From assembly GCF_003634775.1 (NCBI RefSeq), contig NZ_RBXB01000003.1, positions 248,001 to 312,000 of the forward strand: a stretch of DNA of 64,000 nt, read 5' to 3'. Below, in pieces: positions 16,782 through 26,203 of the stretch (position 1 is the first letter of the stretch; every line of letters starts with the position of its first letter). The notes under the pieces were generated by a model, which saw nothing but the letters and a program-made list of their open reading frames with translations, had not been told where the DNA came from and made no database searches. The stretch is from Chryseobacterium defluvii. GTDB taxonomy: Bacteria > Bacteroidota > Bacteroidia > Flavobacteriales > Weeksellaceae. The position numbers and the translations under genes are program-made.

Positions 16782-18038
16782 ATGCTGGCTTTAAAAGCAG
16801 AAAACATATCAAAACAATACCGTTTGGGAGAAGTGGGAACCGGAACACTTTCCCATGACCTGAACAGGTTTTGGCATAAAATAAGAGGCAAGGAGGACCC
16901 TTATCTGAAAATTGGGGAAGCCAATGACAGAACCACAAAAGGAGACTCAGAATATGTCTGGTCCCTTCGCGATATCAATTTTGAGATTAATCAGGGGGAT
17001 GCGGTAGGTATTATCGGAAGAAACGGTGCCGGAAAATCTACCCTGTTGAAACTTCTGAGCAAGGTAACCAAACCCACCACGGGAAAAATATATAGCCAGG
17101 GAAGAATTGCTTCTTTACTGGAAGTAGGAACCGGTTTTCATCCTGAAATGACAGGCCGTGAAAATGTATTTCTTAATGGCGCTATCTTAGGAATGACCCG
17201 AAAAGAAATTAAACGTAAATTTGATGAGATTGTAGATTTTTCAGGAGTAGAAAGATATATCGATACTCCGGTAAAAAGATATTCCTCGGGGATGTATGTG
17301 CGCCTTGCTTTTGCTGTTGCTGCTCACCTGGAGTCCGAAATCCTAATTGTGGATGAAGTTTTAGCCGTAGGAGATGCGGAATTTCAGAAAAAATGTCTGG
17401 GAAAAATGGGGGACGTAACGAGAGGAGAAGGAAGGACTGTATTATTTGTAAGTCATAATATCACAGCTATTAAAGAGCTCTGTAATAATGCTATCCTTTT
17501 GGAAAAAGGACAACAGATAATGCAGGGAGAAGTTAACAGATGTATTATTGAATATCAGAAAAACAGCCAGGTCAAATTTTCTTATGATTATTTGAATCAT
17601 CCTGAAAAGGTTGAAAATGATAAAATACAGGTAAAATCTTTTATAACCGAACCCATCGCCGGGGATATGATCAATATCAAATCGGGGGTCCGGGTGACAG
17701 TCACCTTCATGTCAAAACTAGAAAATGTGGATATTGATCTTTCCTTTTTCCTTAAAAACAGTCATGATTTAACGGTGATGAGTACAGGATTAATGGTGTG
17801 TGGAAATAAAGATGCAGAAAAAGGAGACTATACCGTTACCTTTGAAATTCCGCCTTATACTATTAATGAAGATTCATATTATTTTGATTTTTTCTGGGGG
17901 ATAAACAGATCTGAAATTGCATTCAGAACTGAAGCTTTTGGATTTGAGGTTAATGGAATGCAGAATCAGTTTGGTGAAATCATAAAATCACCGGGAATCC
18001 TGTTCCCTCAAATTATACATAAAATCGAAAAGGTATAA
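16782..18038 (+). CDS. wzt: Polysaccharide ABC exporter, ATPase subunit with C-terminal Wzt-like domain
   Basis: 418 residues. ATPase partner of the preceding permease. Walker A GRNGAGKST (79-87), signature YSSGM (167-171), Walker B ILIVDE (187-192) and H-loop H225 are all intact. An extra domain of about 155 residues follows (about 262-418). Extensions of this kind in Wzt proteins form an immunoglobulin-like fold that reads the modified non-reducing end of the O-polysaccharide before export; that role is known for some Wzt proteins and inferred here. Located 26 nt after wzm. The presence of the domain suggests a chain with a specific terminal modification. Confidence 0.93.
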   Translation: MLALKAENISKQYRLGEVGTGTLSHDLNRFWHKIRGKEDPYLKIGEANDRTTKGDSEYVWSLRDINFEINQGDAVGIIGRNGAGKSTLLKLLSKVTKPTTGKIYSQGRIASLLEVGTGFHPEMTGRENVFLNGAILGMTRKEIKRKFDEIVDFSGVERYIDTPVKRYSSGMYVRLAFAVAAHLESEILIVDEVLAVGDAEFQKKCLGKMGDVTRGEGRTVLFVSHNITAIKELCNNAILLEKGQQIMQGEVNRCIIEYQKNSQVKFSYDYLNHPEKVENDKIQVKSFITEPIAGDMINIKSGVRVTVTFMSKLENVDIDLSFFLKNSHDLTVMSTGLMVCGNKDAEKGDYTVTFEIPPYTINEDSYYFDFFWGINRSEIAFRTEAFGFEVNGMQNQFGEIIKSPGILFPQIIHKIEKV

Positions 18039-18052
18039 ACTCTGCAAATTAG

Positions 18053-18083
18053 TTTGCGGGTTGTTATATAATTTATACTTTTA
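18053..18083 (+). promoter_or_regulatory. Possible promoter before the dTDP-amino-sugar cassette
   Basis: TTTG (18053-18056), a 19-nt spacer, then TACTTTTA (18076-18083), one base from TAnnTTTG. It lies about 43 nt before the fdtA-like gene, in an 88-bp gap. Confidence 0.35.
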
Positions 18084-18126
18084 ATTGAAAAAAATAATTA
18101 ATTATTAATAATTATATTCATCGTTA

Positions 18127-18528
18127 ATGGATATCCCTCATATTATCAATTTTTCCAGAATAGGTTCTCAGGATTTAGGATATATTACGGTAGCGGAGGC
18201 TCAAAAAGATACCCCGTTTGATATAAAAAGAGTATACTGGACCTATTACACACCTCAGGATGTAACCCGAGGCGGACACGCTCACAAAAAACTTCAACAA
18301 ATTATATTTGCAGTTTCAGGAACTATAGAGTTTAATACTCTGGATTTGAATGGCAATAAAGACACTTTCATTTTAGATTCCCCTTCCAAAGGATTGTATA
18401 TTCCCAGATTGATTTGGAGAGACATTAAGTTTAGTCACAGCGCAGTATTATTATGCTTAGCTTCGGAGCTTTATGACGAAAAAGATTATTTTAGAGATTT
18501 TGATGAATTTATAAATTATAAAAAATGA
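18127..18528 (+). CDS. dTDP-4-keto-6-deoxyhexose 3,4-ketoisomerase (FdtA/QdtA-type cupin)
   Basis: 133-residue single-domain cupin. Converts the RfbB product dTDP-4-keto-6-deoxyglucose to the 3-keto sugar (galacto or gluco form). The active-site pair is visible as G-H51-A-H53 in '[24 protein letters not shown]', with the family-typical '[12 protein letters not shown]' strand before it. It is encoded directly before an acetyltransferase (4-nt ATGA overlap) and a PLP aminotransferase, the gene set known for dTDP-Fuc3NAc or dTDP-Qui3NAc. Which epimer is made (FdtA versus QdtA) cannot be decided by eye. Confidence 0.88.
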   Translation: MDIPHIINFSRIGSQDLGYITVAEAQKDTPFDIKRVYWTYYTPQDVTRGGHAHKKLQQIIFAVSGTIEFNTLDLNGNKDTFILDSPSKGLYIPRLIWRDIKFSHSAVLLCLASELYDEKDYFRDFDEFINYKK

Positions 18529-18986
18529 TTCATTCTTTAGCTGATGTTCAATCCCTCAATATAGGAGAAGGCACTCATGTCTGGCAGTTCTGTGTAATAT
18601 TGAAGGATGCCAAAATAGGAAAGAATTGCAATATCAATTGTCAGGTTCTGATAGAAAACCAGGTGATTATCGGGGATAATGTCACTATAAAGCCTGGTGT
18701 ACAAATATGGGATGGCATCACTCTTGAAGATGATGTTTTCATTGGTCCGAATGTTACTTTTACCAACGACTTATTTCCCAAATCCAAGAACAAAGATTTT
18801 AAACTGGAAAAGACTTTGATAAAAAAGGGAGCTTCTATTGGCGCCAATGCTACAATATTAGCGGGAATTACTATAGGAGAAAATGCATTGATCGGAGCAG
18901 GTAGTGTTGTAACTAAAAATGTTCCTCAAAATGAAATATGGGTTGGAAATCCCGCAAAATTTTTAAAGAAAAAGCACGATGATTAA
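18525..18986 (+). CDS. dTDP-3-amino-3,6-dideoxyhexose N-acetyltransferase (hexapeptide repeat)
   Basis: 153 residues forming a left-handed beta-helix of hexapeptide repeats (for example '[20 protein letters not shown]', '[14 protein letters not shown]', '[12 protein letters not shown]'). It resembles FdtC/QdtC/WbpD-like acetyltransferases ('[13 protein letters not shown]' at the N-terminus). It probably transfers acetyl from acetyl-CoA to the 3-amino group made by the next gene's aminotransferase. It overlaps the isomerase gene by 4 nt and the aminotransferase gene by 8 nt, so the three are translationally coupled. The acyl group could differ from acetyl. Confidence 0.88.
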   Translation: MIHSLADVQSLNIGEGTHVWQFCVILKDAKIGKNCNINCQVLIENQVIIGDNVTIKPGVQIWDGITLEDDVFIGPNVTFTNDLFPKSKNKDFKLEKTLIKKGASIGANATILAGITIGENALIGAGSVVTKNVPQNEIWVGNPAKFLKKKHDD

Positions 18987-20079
18987 ATTTCTGGACTTAC
19001 AAAAAATAAACCTTTCCCACCAACAGGAAATTGAAAATGCGTTATTAGAGACATTTCGTTCCGGCTGGTACCTGTTAGGTGAAAAAATAAAAACCTTCGA
19101 AAAAGAACTTGCTCAATATTGTAATGTTCCCCATGCCATTGGTGTAGCTAATGGTTTGGATGCTTTAAGGCTGATTTTAAGAGCTTATATAGAATTAGGG
19201 GTGATGAAGGAAGGAGATGAAGTTGTGGTTCCGGCTAATACCTATATAGCTTCCCTCCTTGCTATTACAGATAATAAATTGGTTCCTGTTTTAGTGGAAC
19301 CGGATATCAATACTTATAATATTGATGTTACCAAAATTGAAGAAAAAATCACTTCAAAAACCAGAGCCATTCTTCTTGTTCATTTATACGGAAGCATTGT
19401 ATTTTCAGAAGACCTTACCCGCCTTGCAGATAAATATGATCTGAAAATAGTAGAAGATAATGCTCAGGCTATAGGCGCTGTATGGAATAATAAAAAATCA
19501 GGAAGCTTGGGAGATGCCGCAGGATTTAGTTTTTACCCTGGAAAAAATTTAGGAGCTTTAGGAGATGCTGGTGCCGTTACCTGCAAAGAACAGGATGTAG
19601 CGGATTGTATAAGAACATTGGCCAACTATGGCTCTCAGAAAAAATACGTTAATAAATATCAAGGATACAACTCCCGATTAGACGAGATTCAGGCGGCTGT
19701 TCTTTCAGTAAAATTTAAGTATCTGGATTCTGAAAACCAGAGACGACAAAAAATTGCTCAACGTTACCTTACGGAAATCGTAAATCCTAAAGTTATACTT
19801 CCGTACCATAAAATAGAAGAGAAGAGTCATGTATATCATCTGTTTGTAGTGAGAACAGAACACAGAGATGATCTGCAAAGATATTTGGAAGAAAACAGTA
19901 TTCAAACATTGATTCATTATCCTATCCCTCCTCATCAACAGGAAGCATATTCTGATTTAAAAATACTTCAATTACCTATTACAGAAAAAATTCATCAGGA
20001 AGTTTTGAGTTTACCTATGTCTCCGGTAATGACAGATGATGAAGTTTCAAAGGTCATACAAACTATAAATTCATTCTAA
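18979..20079 (+). CDS. PLP-dependent sugar 3-aminotransferase (DegT/DnrJ/EryC1/StrS, FdtB-like)
   Basis: 366 residues. Transfers an amino group, usually from glutamate, to the 3-keto sugar nucleotide. Visible: '[16 protein letters not shown]' (about 55-70), '[16 protein letters not shown]', the '[43 protein letters not shown]' block (split here only by description) with the PLP lysine K189 in 'YPGKNLG', and '[14 protein letters not shown]'. This is the standard VioA/FdtB-type family. Position in the isomerase-acetyltransferase-aminotransferase cassette supports the dTDP-3-amino-3,6-dideoxyhexose assignment. Confidence 0.9.
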   Translation: MIKFLDLQKINLSHQQEIENALLETFRSGWYLLGEKIKTFEKELAQYCNVPHAIGVANGLDALRLILRAYIELGVMKEGDEVVVPANTYIASLLAITDNKLVPVLVEPDINTYNIDVTKIEEKITSKTRAILLVHLYGSIVFSEDLTRLADKYDLKIVEDNAQAIGAVWNNKKSGSLGDAAGFSFYPGKNLGALGDAGAVTCKEQDVADCIRTLANYGSQKKYVNKYQGYNSRLDEIQAAVLSVKFKYLDSENQRRQKIAQRYLTEIVNPKVILPYHKIEEKSHVYHLFVVRTEHRDDLQRYLEENSIQTLIHYPIPPHQQEAYSDLKILQLPITEKIHQEVLSLPMSPVMTDDEVSKVIQTINSF

Positions 20080-20081
20080 TA

Positions 20082-21059
20082 ATGGTTCTGAATATAATAT
20101 TTTCATATAATCGCGCCATTCAACTGGATTATCTGTTACAATCCGTTTTACAACATTTTAAGACGGATTCTAAGATTGTCATACTTTATCATACAAGCGG
20201 CAATCACAAGAAAGGTTATGATTTACTGAAGGAAAAATATGCAGGTCAACAGAACATTTCCTTTGTTGAAAGAAAAAATGTTTTGTTTGATGTTTCTTAT
20301 ATAAAAGCAATCCATTCTGAGAAAGACTGGAAGTTTTTTAAAGAAAAAAACCTTTTCAATAAGTATGGAGATAATTTTAAAGGGTTACTGCAAAATATCA
20401 TCCGCAAAAGCGACTGCGAATTTGTTATGTTCAATACGGATGACGGCGTTTTCTTCGATGATGTTGTTATCTCCGATGAAATTTTCAATATTATACGAAA
20501 TAATCCGGAAAATGCTTCATACAGACTGTACGTTGGAGAAAACCTGGAAGGTCAGCCCAGCTATGTAAAGAAGAAAAATGATTATTACGAATGGGATTAC
20601 TATACGGATACTGTTGTCCATCATTGGTCATACCCTTTTTCTGTTGATGCAACCATTTATCATTCAAAAGGCCTTTTGAAATATCTAGAAAAAATGGTTT
20701 ACCATAATCCAGTCACATTAGAGGAAAACGGCTGTCAGTATATATTACAACATAGGCTTTTCCGTATTGGCTTGAGCCCTATTCAATCAAAGCTTGTGGC
20801 CACAAAACTCAACAGGGTATCCGTAGATTCCCTGAACCCTACTATCCATATAAAACCTGATTTTCTTAATGAAAAATTTTTAGATGGATATACATTAGAG
20901 CTCATTATTCCTGAAAAGATTGATAATGCCAATATTGTCCCTGATAAAATTTATCTCATCAAGGGAGATACTAAGGAACTTATTTATTCAATGGATGCAC
21001 AGGGTGAAAAAATTCAGAGCCTATTAGGTATTGAAGGGGCTAAAGAACAATTAGAATAA
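20082..21059 (+). CDS. Probable GT-A-fold glycosyltransferase (orphan)
   Basis: 325 residues. The N-terminus 'VLNIIFSYNRAIQLDYLLQSVLQHF' has the look of a GT-A nucleotide-sugar domain, and 'FVMFNTDDGVFFDD' (about 135-148) resembles a DxD metal site. The rest does not match a family I know well. It starts 2 nt after the aminotransferase gene and sits among glycosyltransferases, so a sugar-transfer role in the polysaccharide is likely. It could be the transferase for the 3-acetamido sugar made just upstream, but that is inference from position only. Confidence 0.65.
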   Translation: MVLNIIFSYNRAIQLDYLLQSVLQHFKTDSKIVILYHTSGNHKKGYDLLKEKYAGQQNISFVERKNVLFDVSYIKAIHSEKDWKFFKEKNLFNKYGDNFKGLLQNIIRKSDCEFVMFNTDDGVFFDDVVISDEIFNIIRNNPENASYRLYVGENLEGQPSYVKKKNDYYEWDYYTDTVVHHWSYPFSVDATIYHSKGLLKYLEKMVYHNPVTLEENGCQYILQHRLFRIGLSPIQSKLVATKLNRVSVDSLNPTIHIKPDFLNEKFLDGYTLELIIPEKIDNANIVPDKIYLIKGDTKELIYSMDAQGEKIQSLLGIEGAKEQLE

Positions 21060-21066
21060 TTTTGAT

Positions 21067-21963
21067 TTGGAAAAAAGAGATTTAGTAACGATTATTGTTT
21101 GTAGCTACAACCAGGGAAGTTATATCAGGGAGTGCCTTGATAGTATTAAAGCACAAACCTACAACAATATACAACTTATTGTTGCTGATGATGCGTCACC
21201 GGATAACTCAGTACAAGTTTTTGAAGATTGGTTAAACGAAAATGATTACCCGGCAATCAAAAATTTCCATCAAAAAAACACCGGACTTGCCACAATATTA
21301 AATGAGTGTCTGGAGTTGATAAAAGGAGAATATGTAAAAGTAATTGCAGCAGACGACTTTCTTCATCCCGAAGCCATAGAAAAATGTATCGGAAAGCTCA
21401 AAAGCATGGGTGAAAACTATGGAATGGTTTATACAGATACCTACGGAATTGATGATCATTCCAATATTTTAAAAGATATTGCCGATTATAACGGGATGTA
21501 CAATGAAGATCCTGAGATTTTCAGACAAAATCTTATAAAAAATAACCGGATTGCAGCATTAACTGTTGTAATGCGAAAAGAAGCTTTAACAAAAACAGGA
21601 GCGTATAGAAATGATCTCCTGGTTGAGGATTATTACCGTTGGCTAATGATCAGTTCTTTATACCATATTGCCTATATACCTGAAAAACTGGCCTATTACA
21701 GACTTCATTCTTCCAACATATCTTCTGCTAAAACAGAAAGAATAGATGAGGAATGCCTGTACCTGCAAATCATGTTTGACACAACCGGACAATTTAGAAA
21801 AAACATTAATTATAAAATTGAACAATTATATTTAGGAAACAAATTATCAAAGTTCTTACAAAGCCAGTTCCAACAGTACTCTTACAAAAAAAAGAGACTT
21901 GCATGGGCAATTCAATATAATATAAGCCCTGGACTATATACTTTAATTAACAGATATTTATAA
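21067..21963 (+). CDS. Glycosyltransferase family 2
   Basis: 298 residues. GT2 signature at the N-terminus: 'LVTIIVCSYNQGSYIRECLDSI', 'LIVADDASPDNS' and a metal-binding-type 'VIAADDFLHPEA' (about residues 93-104). Transfers a sugar from a nucleotide donor at the cytoplasmic face of the membrane; donor and acceptor are unknown. The start codon is TTG: the frame is closed by a TAG a few codons upstream, and the first beta strand begins within the first ten residues, leaving no room for a later ATG. It follows the preceding gene by 7 nt. Confidence 0.88.
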   Translation: MEKRDLVTIIVCSYNQGSYIRECLDSIKAQTYNNIQLIVADDASPDNSVQVFEDWLNENDYPAIKNFHQKNTGLATILNECLELIKGEYVKVIAADDFLHPEAIEKCIGKLKSMGENYGMVYTDTYGIDDHSNILKDIADYNGMYNEDPEIFRQNLIKNNRIAALTVVMRKEALTKTGAYRNDLLVEDYYRWLMISSLYHIAYIPEKLAYYRLHSSNISSAKTERIDEECLYLQIMFDTTGQFRKNINYKIEQLYLGNKLSKFLQSQFQQYSYKKKRLAWAIQYNISPGLYTLINRYL

Positions 21964-22013
21964 ACTGAAACTTACCTACAGCATGCATCATACTAATTAA
22001 AATACAATTTCCG

Positions 22014-22613
22014 ATGTTCAAAAAAATTCAAAATTATATTAACAGGAAGATTACTTCTTTCATTGCGGATCTTGAGCTTCAGGAGAAGAAAAAAAAGTGG
22101 TGGCATTTTACTTCGAAACCCAATATCCATATTCACCATACGTTTGCACCTAAAGATATCAATATATTCAAAGGAAATGAAGGTGAATTTGGTGATATTA
22201 CCATTGGGGAATATTTTTTTGTAAGAAGCTACTGCAATATATCCGTGCTTCCGGGGGCTACACTTCAGATCGGAAACGGGGTCTTCTTTAATAATTACTC
22301 ATCTGTTAATTGTGTTGATAAGATTATGATTGGTGACAATACCATATTTGGAGAAGGAGTAAAGCTTTACGACCATAACCATAAATATGGTTTTGACCCT
22401 GATTTTTTTGTAGATAAGACTCAGTTTAAAACAGCTCCTATCACTATTGGTAAAAATTGTTGGATTGGCAGCAATACGGTTATATTGAAAGGAGTGGAAA
22501 TTGGAGACAATTGCATCATTGGAGCAGGCTGTGTGATTCATAAATCCATTCCCTCCAACACAATCATAAAAAACAGTCAAAATTTAATATTCGAATCTTT
22601 ACCAAATGAATGA
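22014..22613 (+). CDS. Hexapeptide-repeat acyltransferase
   Basis: 199 residues. The C-terminal two thirds form hexapeptide turns ('GDITIGEYFFVRSYCNI', 'MIGDNTIFGEGVKLYDHNHKY', 'ITIGKNCWIGSNTVILKGVEIGDNCIIGAGCVIH'), with the 'DHNH' segment typical of the maltose/galactoside O-acetyltransferase branch. The first 45 residues are basic and may touch the membrane. It probably O-acetylates the polysaccharide or a precursor. It overlaps the next glycosyltransferase gene by 8 nt. Confidence 0.85.
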   Translation: MFKKIQNYINRKITSFIADLELQEKKKKWWHFTSKPNIHIHHTFAPKDINIFKGNEGEFGDITIGEYFFVRSYCNISVLPGATLQIGNGVFFNNYSSVNCVDKIMIGDNTIFGEGVKLYDHNHKYGFDPDFFVDKTQFKTAPITIGKNCWIGSNTVILKGVEIGDNCIIGAGCVIHKSIPSNTIIKNSQNLIFESLPNE

Positions 22614-23793
22614 AACAAAAAAAATATTAGTTATTTCCCATGAAGCATCATTATCAGGTGCTCCTATTCTATTATTAAGTTTGCTGAAAAAGCTTCAACA
22701 GGAGAAAAAGAATTACAGCATAGACATATTATTATTAAGAGCAGGGCTGCTGTACGAAGACTTTGCAAAAATTTCCAATAATAAAATTATAGTAGCTTCT
22801 TACTATAACCAGTCCCTATCTTTTGTCAACAGGAATTTTAAAAAACTTCAGGAAGCCTTCTTTCCCAAAGCCGAAAGCAGAGATGAACTTATTGAAAAAG
22901 TAACACTCGGACTGCTTTTGAAGAATTACAATCTGGTATATGGAAATACGGCTGAAACATTAATCTGGACTCTCCCATTTTACAAAAGAAACATACCAAC
23001 TATCGTTGCCATTCATGAGCTTGCTTTCGGAGTAGAGAGTTCCTATTCAAAAGATTTTATTACAGAAAATGTATATAATGTATCCACTATCATTGCAGGT
23101 TCGAATGCTGTTGCTCAAAATCTGATCAACCGGTATAATGCTGATCCTAAAAAAATAAAAGTCATTCATTCATTTGTTGATGAAACCATTACCATCCAAA
23201 AAGACAAGCCTGCTTTAAGAAAAGAATTAAATATCTCTGATTCTGATCTGGTCATCGGAATTGCCAGTTCGCAAGAATTAAGAAAAGGAACTGACCTTGT
23301 ACCGCTTCTCGTAAAAAAAATTGCACAAAAAACAGATATTGATTTTAAGTTTATCAATCTTGGCGGATCTACTAAAATCGGAGCCGTAAAATGTTCCATG
23401 CTTGATGCAGAAAAACTAGGTGTGGCAGATAAAATCATTTATGTGGACCACAATAAATTCCCTAATGATTATATTAACATCTTTGATATTTTCCTTTTAC
23501 TCTCCAGGGAAGATCCTTTCCCTTTGGTTATGCTTACTGCTGCAAAACTAAAAAAACCGATTGTCGCGTTTGACCAAAGCGGAGGTGCCGTAGAATTCCT
23601 TGAAAATGGGTATGGTGTTCTCGCTCCATATCTTGATCTTGATGTAATGGCTTCTGAGATCGTAGAGCTTCTTAAAAATAAACAACTGAGGGAAAACTAT
23701 GGAAATAAGATCCAACAGAAGTTAGAGACAGAGTACTCGGAAAAGAGGCTTACAACAGATATTTTCACAACCATAGAAGATCTGCTTAAATAA
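22606..23793 (+). CDS. Glycosyltransferase family 4
   Basis: 395 residues, GT-B fold. The C-terminal donor-binding half carries 'LRKELNISDSDLVIGIASSQELRKGTD' and the family E-x7-E-like region 'LSREDPFPLVMLTAAKLKKPIVAF' (about 301-325). N-terminus 'ILVISHEASLSGAPILLLSLLKKL' is the usual first strand and glycine loop. It adds a sugar to the growing chain; specificity is not visible. ATG overlaps the upstream acyltransferase gene. Confidence 0.9.
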   Translation: MNETKKILVISHEASLSGAPILLLSLLKKLQQEKKNYSIDILLLRAGLLYEDFAKISNNKIIVASYYNQSLSFVNRNFKKLQEAFFPKAESRDELIEKVTLGLLLKNYNLVYGNTAETLIWTLPFYKRNIPTIVAIHELAFGVESSYSKDFITENVYNVSTIIAGSNAVAQNLINRYNADPKKIKVIHSFVDETITIQKDKPALRKELNISDSDLVIGIASSQELRKGTDLVPLLVKKIAQKTDIDFKFINLGGSTKIGAVKCSMLDAEKLGVADKIIYVDHNKFPNDYINIFDIFLLLSREDPFPLVMLTAAKLKKPIVAFDQSGGAVEFLENGYGVLAPYLDLDVMASEIVELLKNKQLRENYGNKIQQKLETEYSEKRLTTDIFTTIEDLLK

Positions 23794-23805
23794 TTCTATC
23801 ATTTT

Positions 23806-24672
23806 ATGATCTCAATAATAGTTTCATCATATCAAGCACATTATTATGATCAGCTAGTGGAAAGCATTCGCGAGACCATTGGCATTGATACTTATGAAAT
23901 TATACAGATTTGGAATCCTAATCTTATGGGGATAACCCAGGCATATAACAAAGGAGCTCAGAAAGCTCAATATGAAAATTTTTTATTTCTTCATGAAGAT
24001 GTTATCTTTCATACTCAGAATTGGGGTCAAAAATTAATGTCACATCTTGAAAAACCTAATGTTGGAGTTATTGGCATCTCAGGCTCTTCATATGTTCCGA
24101 CTGCACCTTCCAGCTGGACTGTTTCTGAGGAATATCAACAAACCAATATTCTTGAAAGCACAAAAGAAAATCCTGTTCCCAGACATACACGGACAACAAC
24201 AAAAACCATGAATAGGGTATATGGTGTTGACGGTGTATTTTTAGCAATAAAGAAACAAAATTTTATAATTTACAGATTTAATGAGGAATTAAAAGGATTT
24301 CATGGTTATGATTTAGATTTGAGCTTACGTGTGTCAAAAACTTTACAAAATTATACTGTTAACGATATTCTGATAGAACATTTTTCCATGGGAAATTTAG
24401 ACAAAACATGGTTTGACACAAATATTTTCATCCGGGAAAAATTAGGTTCTGATTTTCATCAAAAAAAACCTGATACTGAGGCCAAAGCTTTTTTAAACTT
24501 TTTAGTACGATATTTTCAATATTATCCGATAAATAAAAAAACTATTTTATTTACATTAAAATTTTACCCTTATAAATCTCTTAATATTAAGGGACATTGT
24601 GTAATTTTAAAAAAATATTTTAGTTATCTAAGATATTCCTCTGATATCAATAATAAAAATGATTTTAAATAA
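23806..24672 (+). CDS. Glycosyltransferase-like protein (GT-A, PF13712-type)
   Basis: 288 residues. N-terminus 'MISIIVSSYQAHYYDQLVESI' followed by 'GITQAYNKGAQKAQYENFLFLHEDVIFHTQNWGQKL' region matches the small family of GT2-like proteins with an 'HEDV' rather than DxD acidic motif. 'GVDGVFLAIKK...FHGYDLDLSLRV' is the acceptor-side motif of this family. The 3' end is noticeably AT-rich. It overlaps slightly with an upstream ATG of the next frame. Confidence 0.75.
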   Translation: MISIIVSSYQAHYYDQLVESIRETIGIDTYEIIQIWNPNLMGITQAYNKGAQKAQYENFLFLHEDVIFHTQNWGQKLMSHLEKPNVGVIGISGSSYVPTAPSSWTVSEEYQQTNILESTKENPVPRHTRTTTKTMNRVYGVDGVFLAIKKQNFIIYRFNEELKGFHGYDLDLSLRVSKTLQNYTVNDILIEHFSMGNLDKTWFDTNIFIREKLGSDFHQKKPDTEAKAFLNFLVRYFQYYPINKKTILFTLKFYPYKSLNIKGHCVILKKYFSYLRYSSDINNKNDFK

Positions 24673-24685
24673 TAAAAACATTAGA

Positions 24686-25513
24686 ATGAAAAAATTTTTA
24701 AATACTCACAATCAAGATTTAATGCAGTTCGCAGAAGATCATGCACTTATTTATAAAAACGCTAACCCATTCCCAAGCATCTCATTTGAAAACTTCTTTA
24801 ATCCTGAATTTTTAGAGGAAGTTTTGGCAGAATTTCCAGATCTGGCTAAAGAAGATGCCATTAATTTTAACGATCCTCTTCAAAAAAAATTTGCTGGTAA
24901 AGGAGAGAAATCTTTCGGTCCTAAAACGAGAGAACTTATGTATTTTCTTAATTCCGAGCCCTTTCTCAATTTTGTAAATAAACTTGCCGGGATTGAAGAA
25001 GTGCTGTATGGTGACCCTTACTTTTCAGGTGGCGGACTTCATGAAATAAAAAGAGGAGGTTTATTAAAAGTACATGCTGATTTTAACAAAAACCCAACTA
25101 ATGGGCTTGACAGAAGAATCAATGTTTTAGTATATCTCAATAAAGATTGGAAAGATGAATACGGAGGACATTTTGAATTGTGGAATAAGGACATGACAAA
25201 GTGTGAAACTAAAATTTCACCTAAATTTAATACGTTAGCTATGTTTTCTACTACATCAGATTCTTATCACGGACATCCTGACCCTCTAAACTGCCCTGAA
25301 GATATGAGTAGAAAATCGTTAGCATTATATTACTATTCCAACGGAAGACCGGAATCTGAAGCAATTGCATTCAAAGAAAGCCACAATACCCTGTTCGTAC
25401 AAAGAAAAAATTCCAATGAAGATAATAAAGCTTGGGATGAAAATGTACAAAGAAAGCAACAACAGCCAAAAGTGCCTTTCTTAAAAAAAATATATTACAA
25501 ACTATTCGGATAA
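24686..25513 (+). CDS. 2-oxoglutarate/Fe(II)-dependent oxygenase (prolyl-4-hydroxylase-like)
   Basis: 275 residues. The double-stranded beta-helix core is recognisable: iron ligands H130 and D132 in 'LLKVHADFNKN', a distal histidine (H195 or H197) in 'SDSYHGHPDPL', and a basic residue (R209/K210) in 'MSRKSLALYYYS' placed to bind 2-oxoglutarate. Together these imply a working dioxygenase. Substrate is unknown; its place among glycosyltransferases suggests hydroxylation of a sugar, of an acyl substituent, or of a carrier. The ATG at 24686 gives MKKFLNTHN; an ATG nine codons earlier would overlap the preceding gene. Confidence 0.82.
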   Translation: MKKFLNTHNQDLMQFAEDHALIYKNANPFPSISFENFFNPEFLEEVLAEFPDLAKEDAINFNDPLQKKFAGKGEKSFGPKTRELMYFLNSEPFLNFVNKLAGIEEVLYGDPYFSGGGLHEIKRGGLLKVHADFNKNPTNGLDRRINVLVYLNKDWKDEYGGHFELWNKDMTKCETKISPKFNTLAMFSTTSDSYHGHPDPLNCPEDMSRKSLALYYYSNGRPESEAIAFKESHNTLFVQRKNSNEDNKAWDENVQRKQQQPKVPFLKKIYYKLFG

Positions 25514-25525
25514 CAAGTATTACAT

Positions 25526-26191
25526 ATGATTATAGGAAATGGGCTTATTGCCAATTCATTAAAAAAAATTGACTCGGAAAACATATTGCTTTTTGCTTCA
25601 GGTGTATCTAATTCCCTTGAAACCAGAAGTTCAGAATTTGAAAGGGAATTCACTCTTTTAAAAAAAACGCTTAGTAATAACAAAGGAAAATTAATTTATT
25701 TTTCTACTCTTAGTATTCATGACCAGTCAAAGCAAGACAGTCACTATGTTCTTCATAAGTTGAAAATTGAAGCCTACATAAAAGATCATGTTGAAGATTA
25801 CTTAATATTAAGAATAGGCAATATTGTAGGCAATGGAGGAAACCCAAATACTTTATTTAATTTTCTTAAGACCCAGATAACCAATGAAAATAAGTTTGTT
25901 ATTCATCAGAAAGCAAGAAGGCTTTTATTAGATATTGATGATATTGCAAAATTCCTGAATACCCAATGTACTCATTTAACAAATGAAACTCTTAATTTCG
26001 CTTATCCTTATTATTATGACCTAAAGGAAATCGTTGGAGCCATTCAAAAAAAGATTAATAAGCCGGCTCACTATGACGAAATTAATGAAGGTGATTTTTA
26101 TAAAGTATCCTTTGATGATAACATTGCCCAATTCTTTTCGGGGATAAGTCCGGATGATTATCTTCAAAAATTAACCGAAAAATATATATAA
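25526..26191 (+). CDS. SDR-type NAD(P)-dependent sugar epimerase/reductase, short form
   Basis: 221 residues. 'MIIGNGLIANSL' at the N-terminus is a Rossmann glycine motif (GxGxIA), and 'LIYFSTLSIHD...HYVLHKLKIEAYI' supplies the catalytic serine/threonine and the YxxxK pair (Y-V-L-H-K). 'LRIGNIVGNGG' matches the extended-SDR core. It is clearly shorter than usual sugar-nucleotide epimerases (about 300 residues). The product could be a reduced or epimerised nucleotide sugar. Spaced 12 nt from each neighbour. Confidence 0.75.
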   Translation: MIIGNGLIANSLKKIDSENILLFASGVSNSLETRSSEFEREFTLLKKTLSNNKGKLIYFSTLSIHDQSKQDSHYVLHKLKIEAYIKDHVEDYLILRIGNIVGNGGNPNTLFNFLKTQITNENKFVIHQKARRLLLDIDDIAKFLNTQCTHLTNETLNFAYPYYYDLKEIVGAIQKKINKPAHYDEINEGDFYKVSFDDNIAQFFSGISPDDYLQKLTEKYI

Positions 26192-26203
26192 AACGCAATA
26201 CAA

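Noticed and set aside
16555-16938. 127-codon minus-strand frame across the wzm-wzt junction
   Set aside because: Antisense shadow of two well-supported genes, no motif.
20082-21059. Assignment of the orphan GT-A protein to a defined sugar transferase
   Set aside because: Only a weak DxD-like motif and its position support a role; no donor-specific sequence was recognised.
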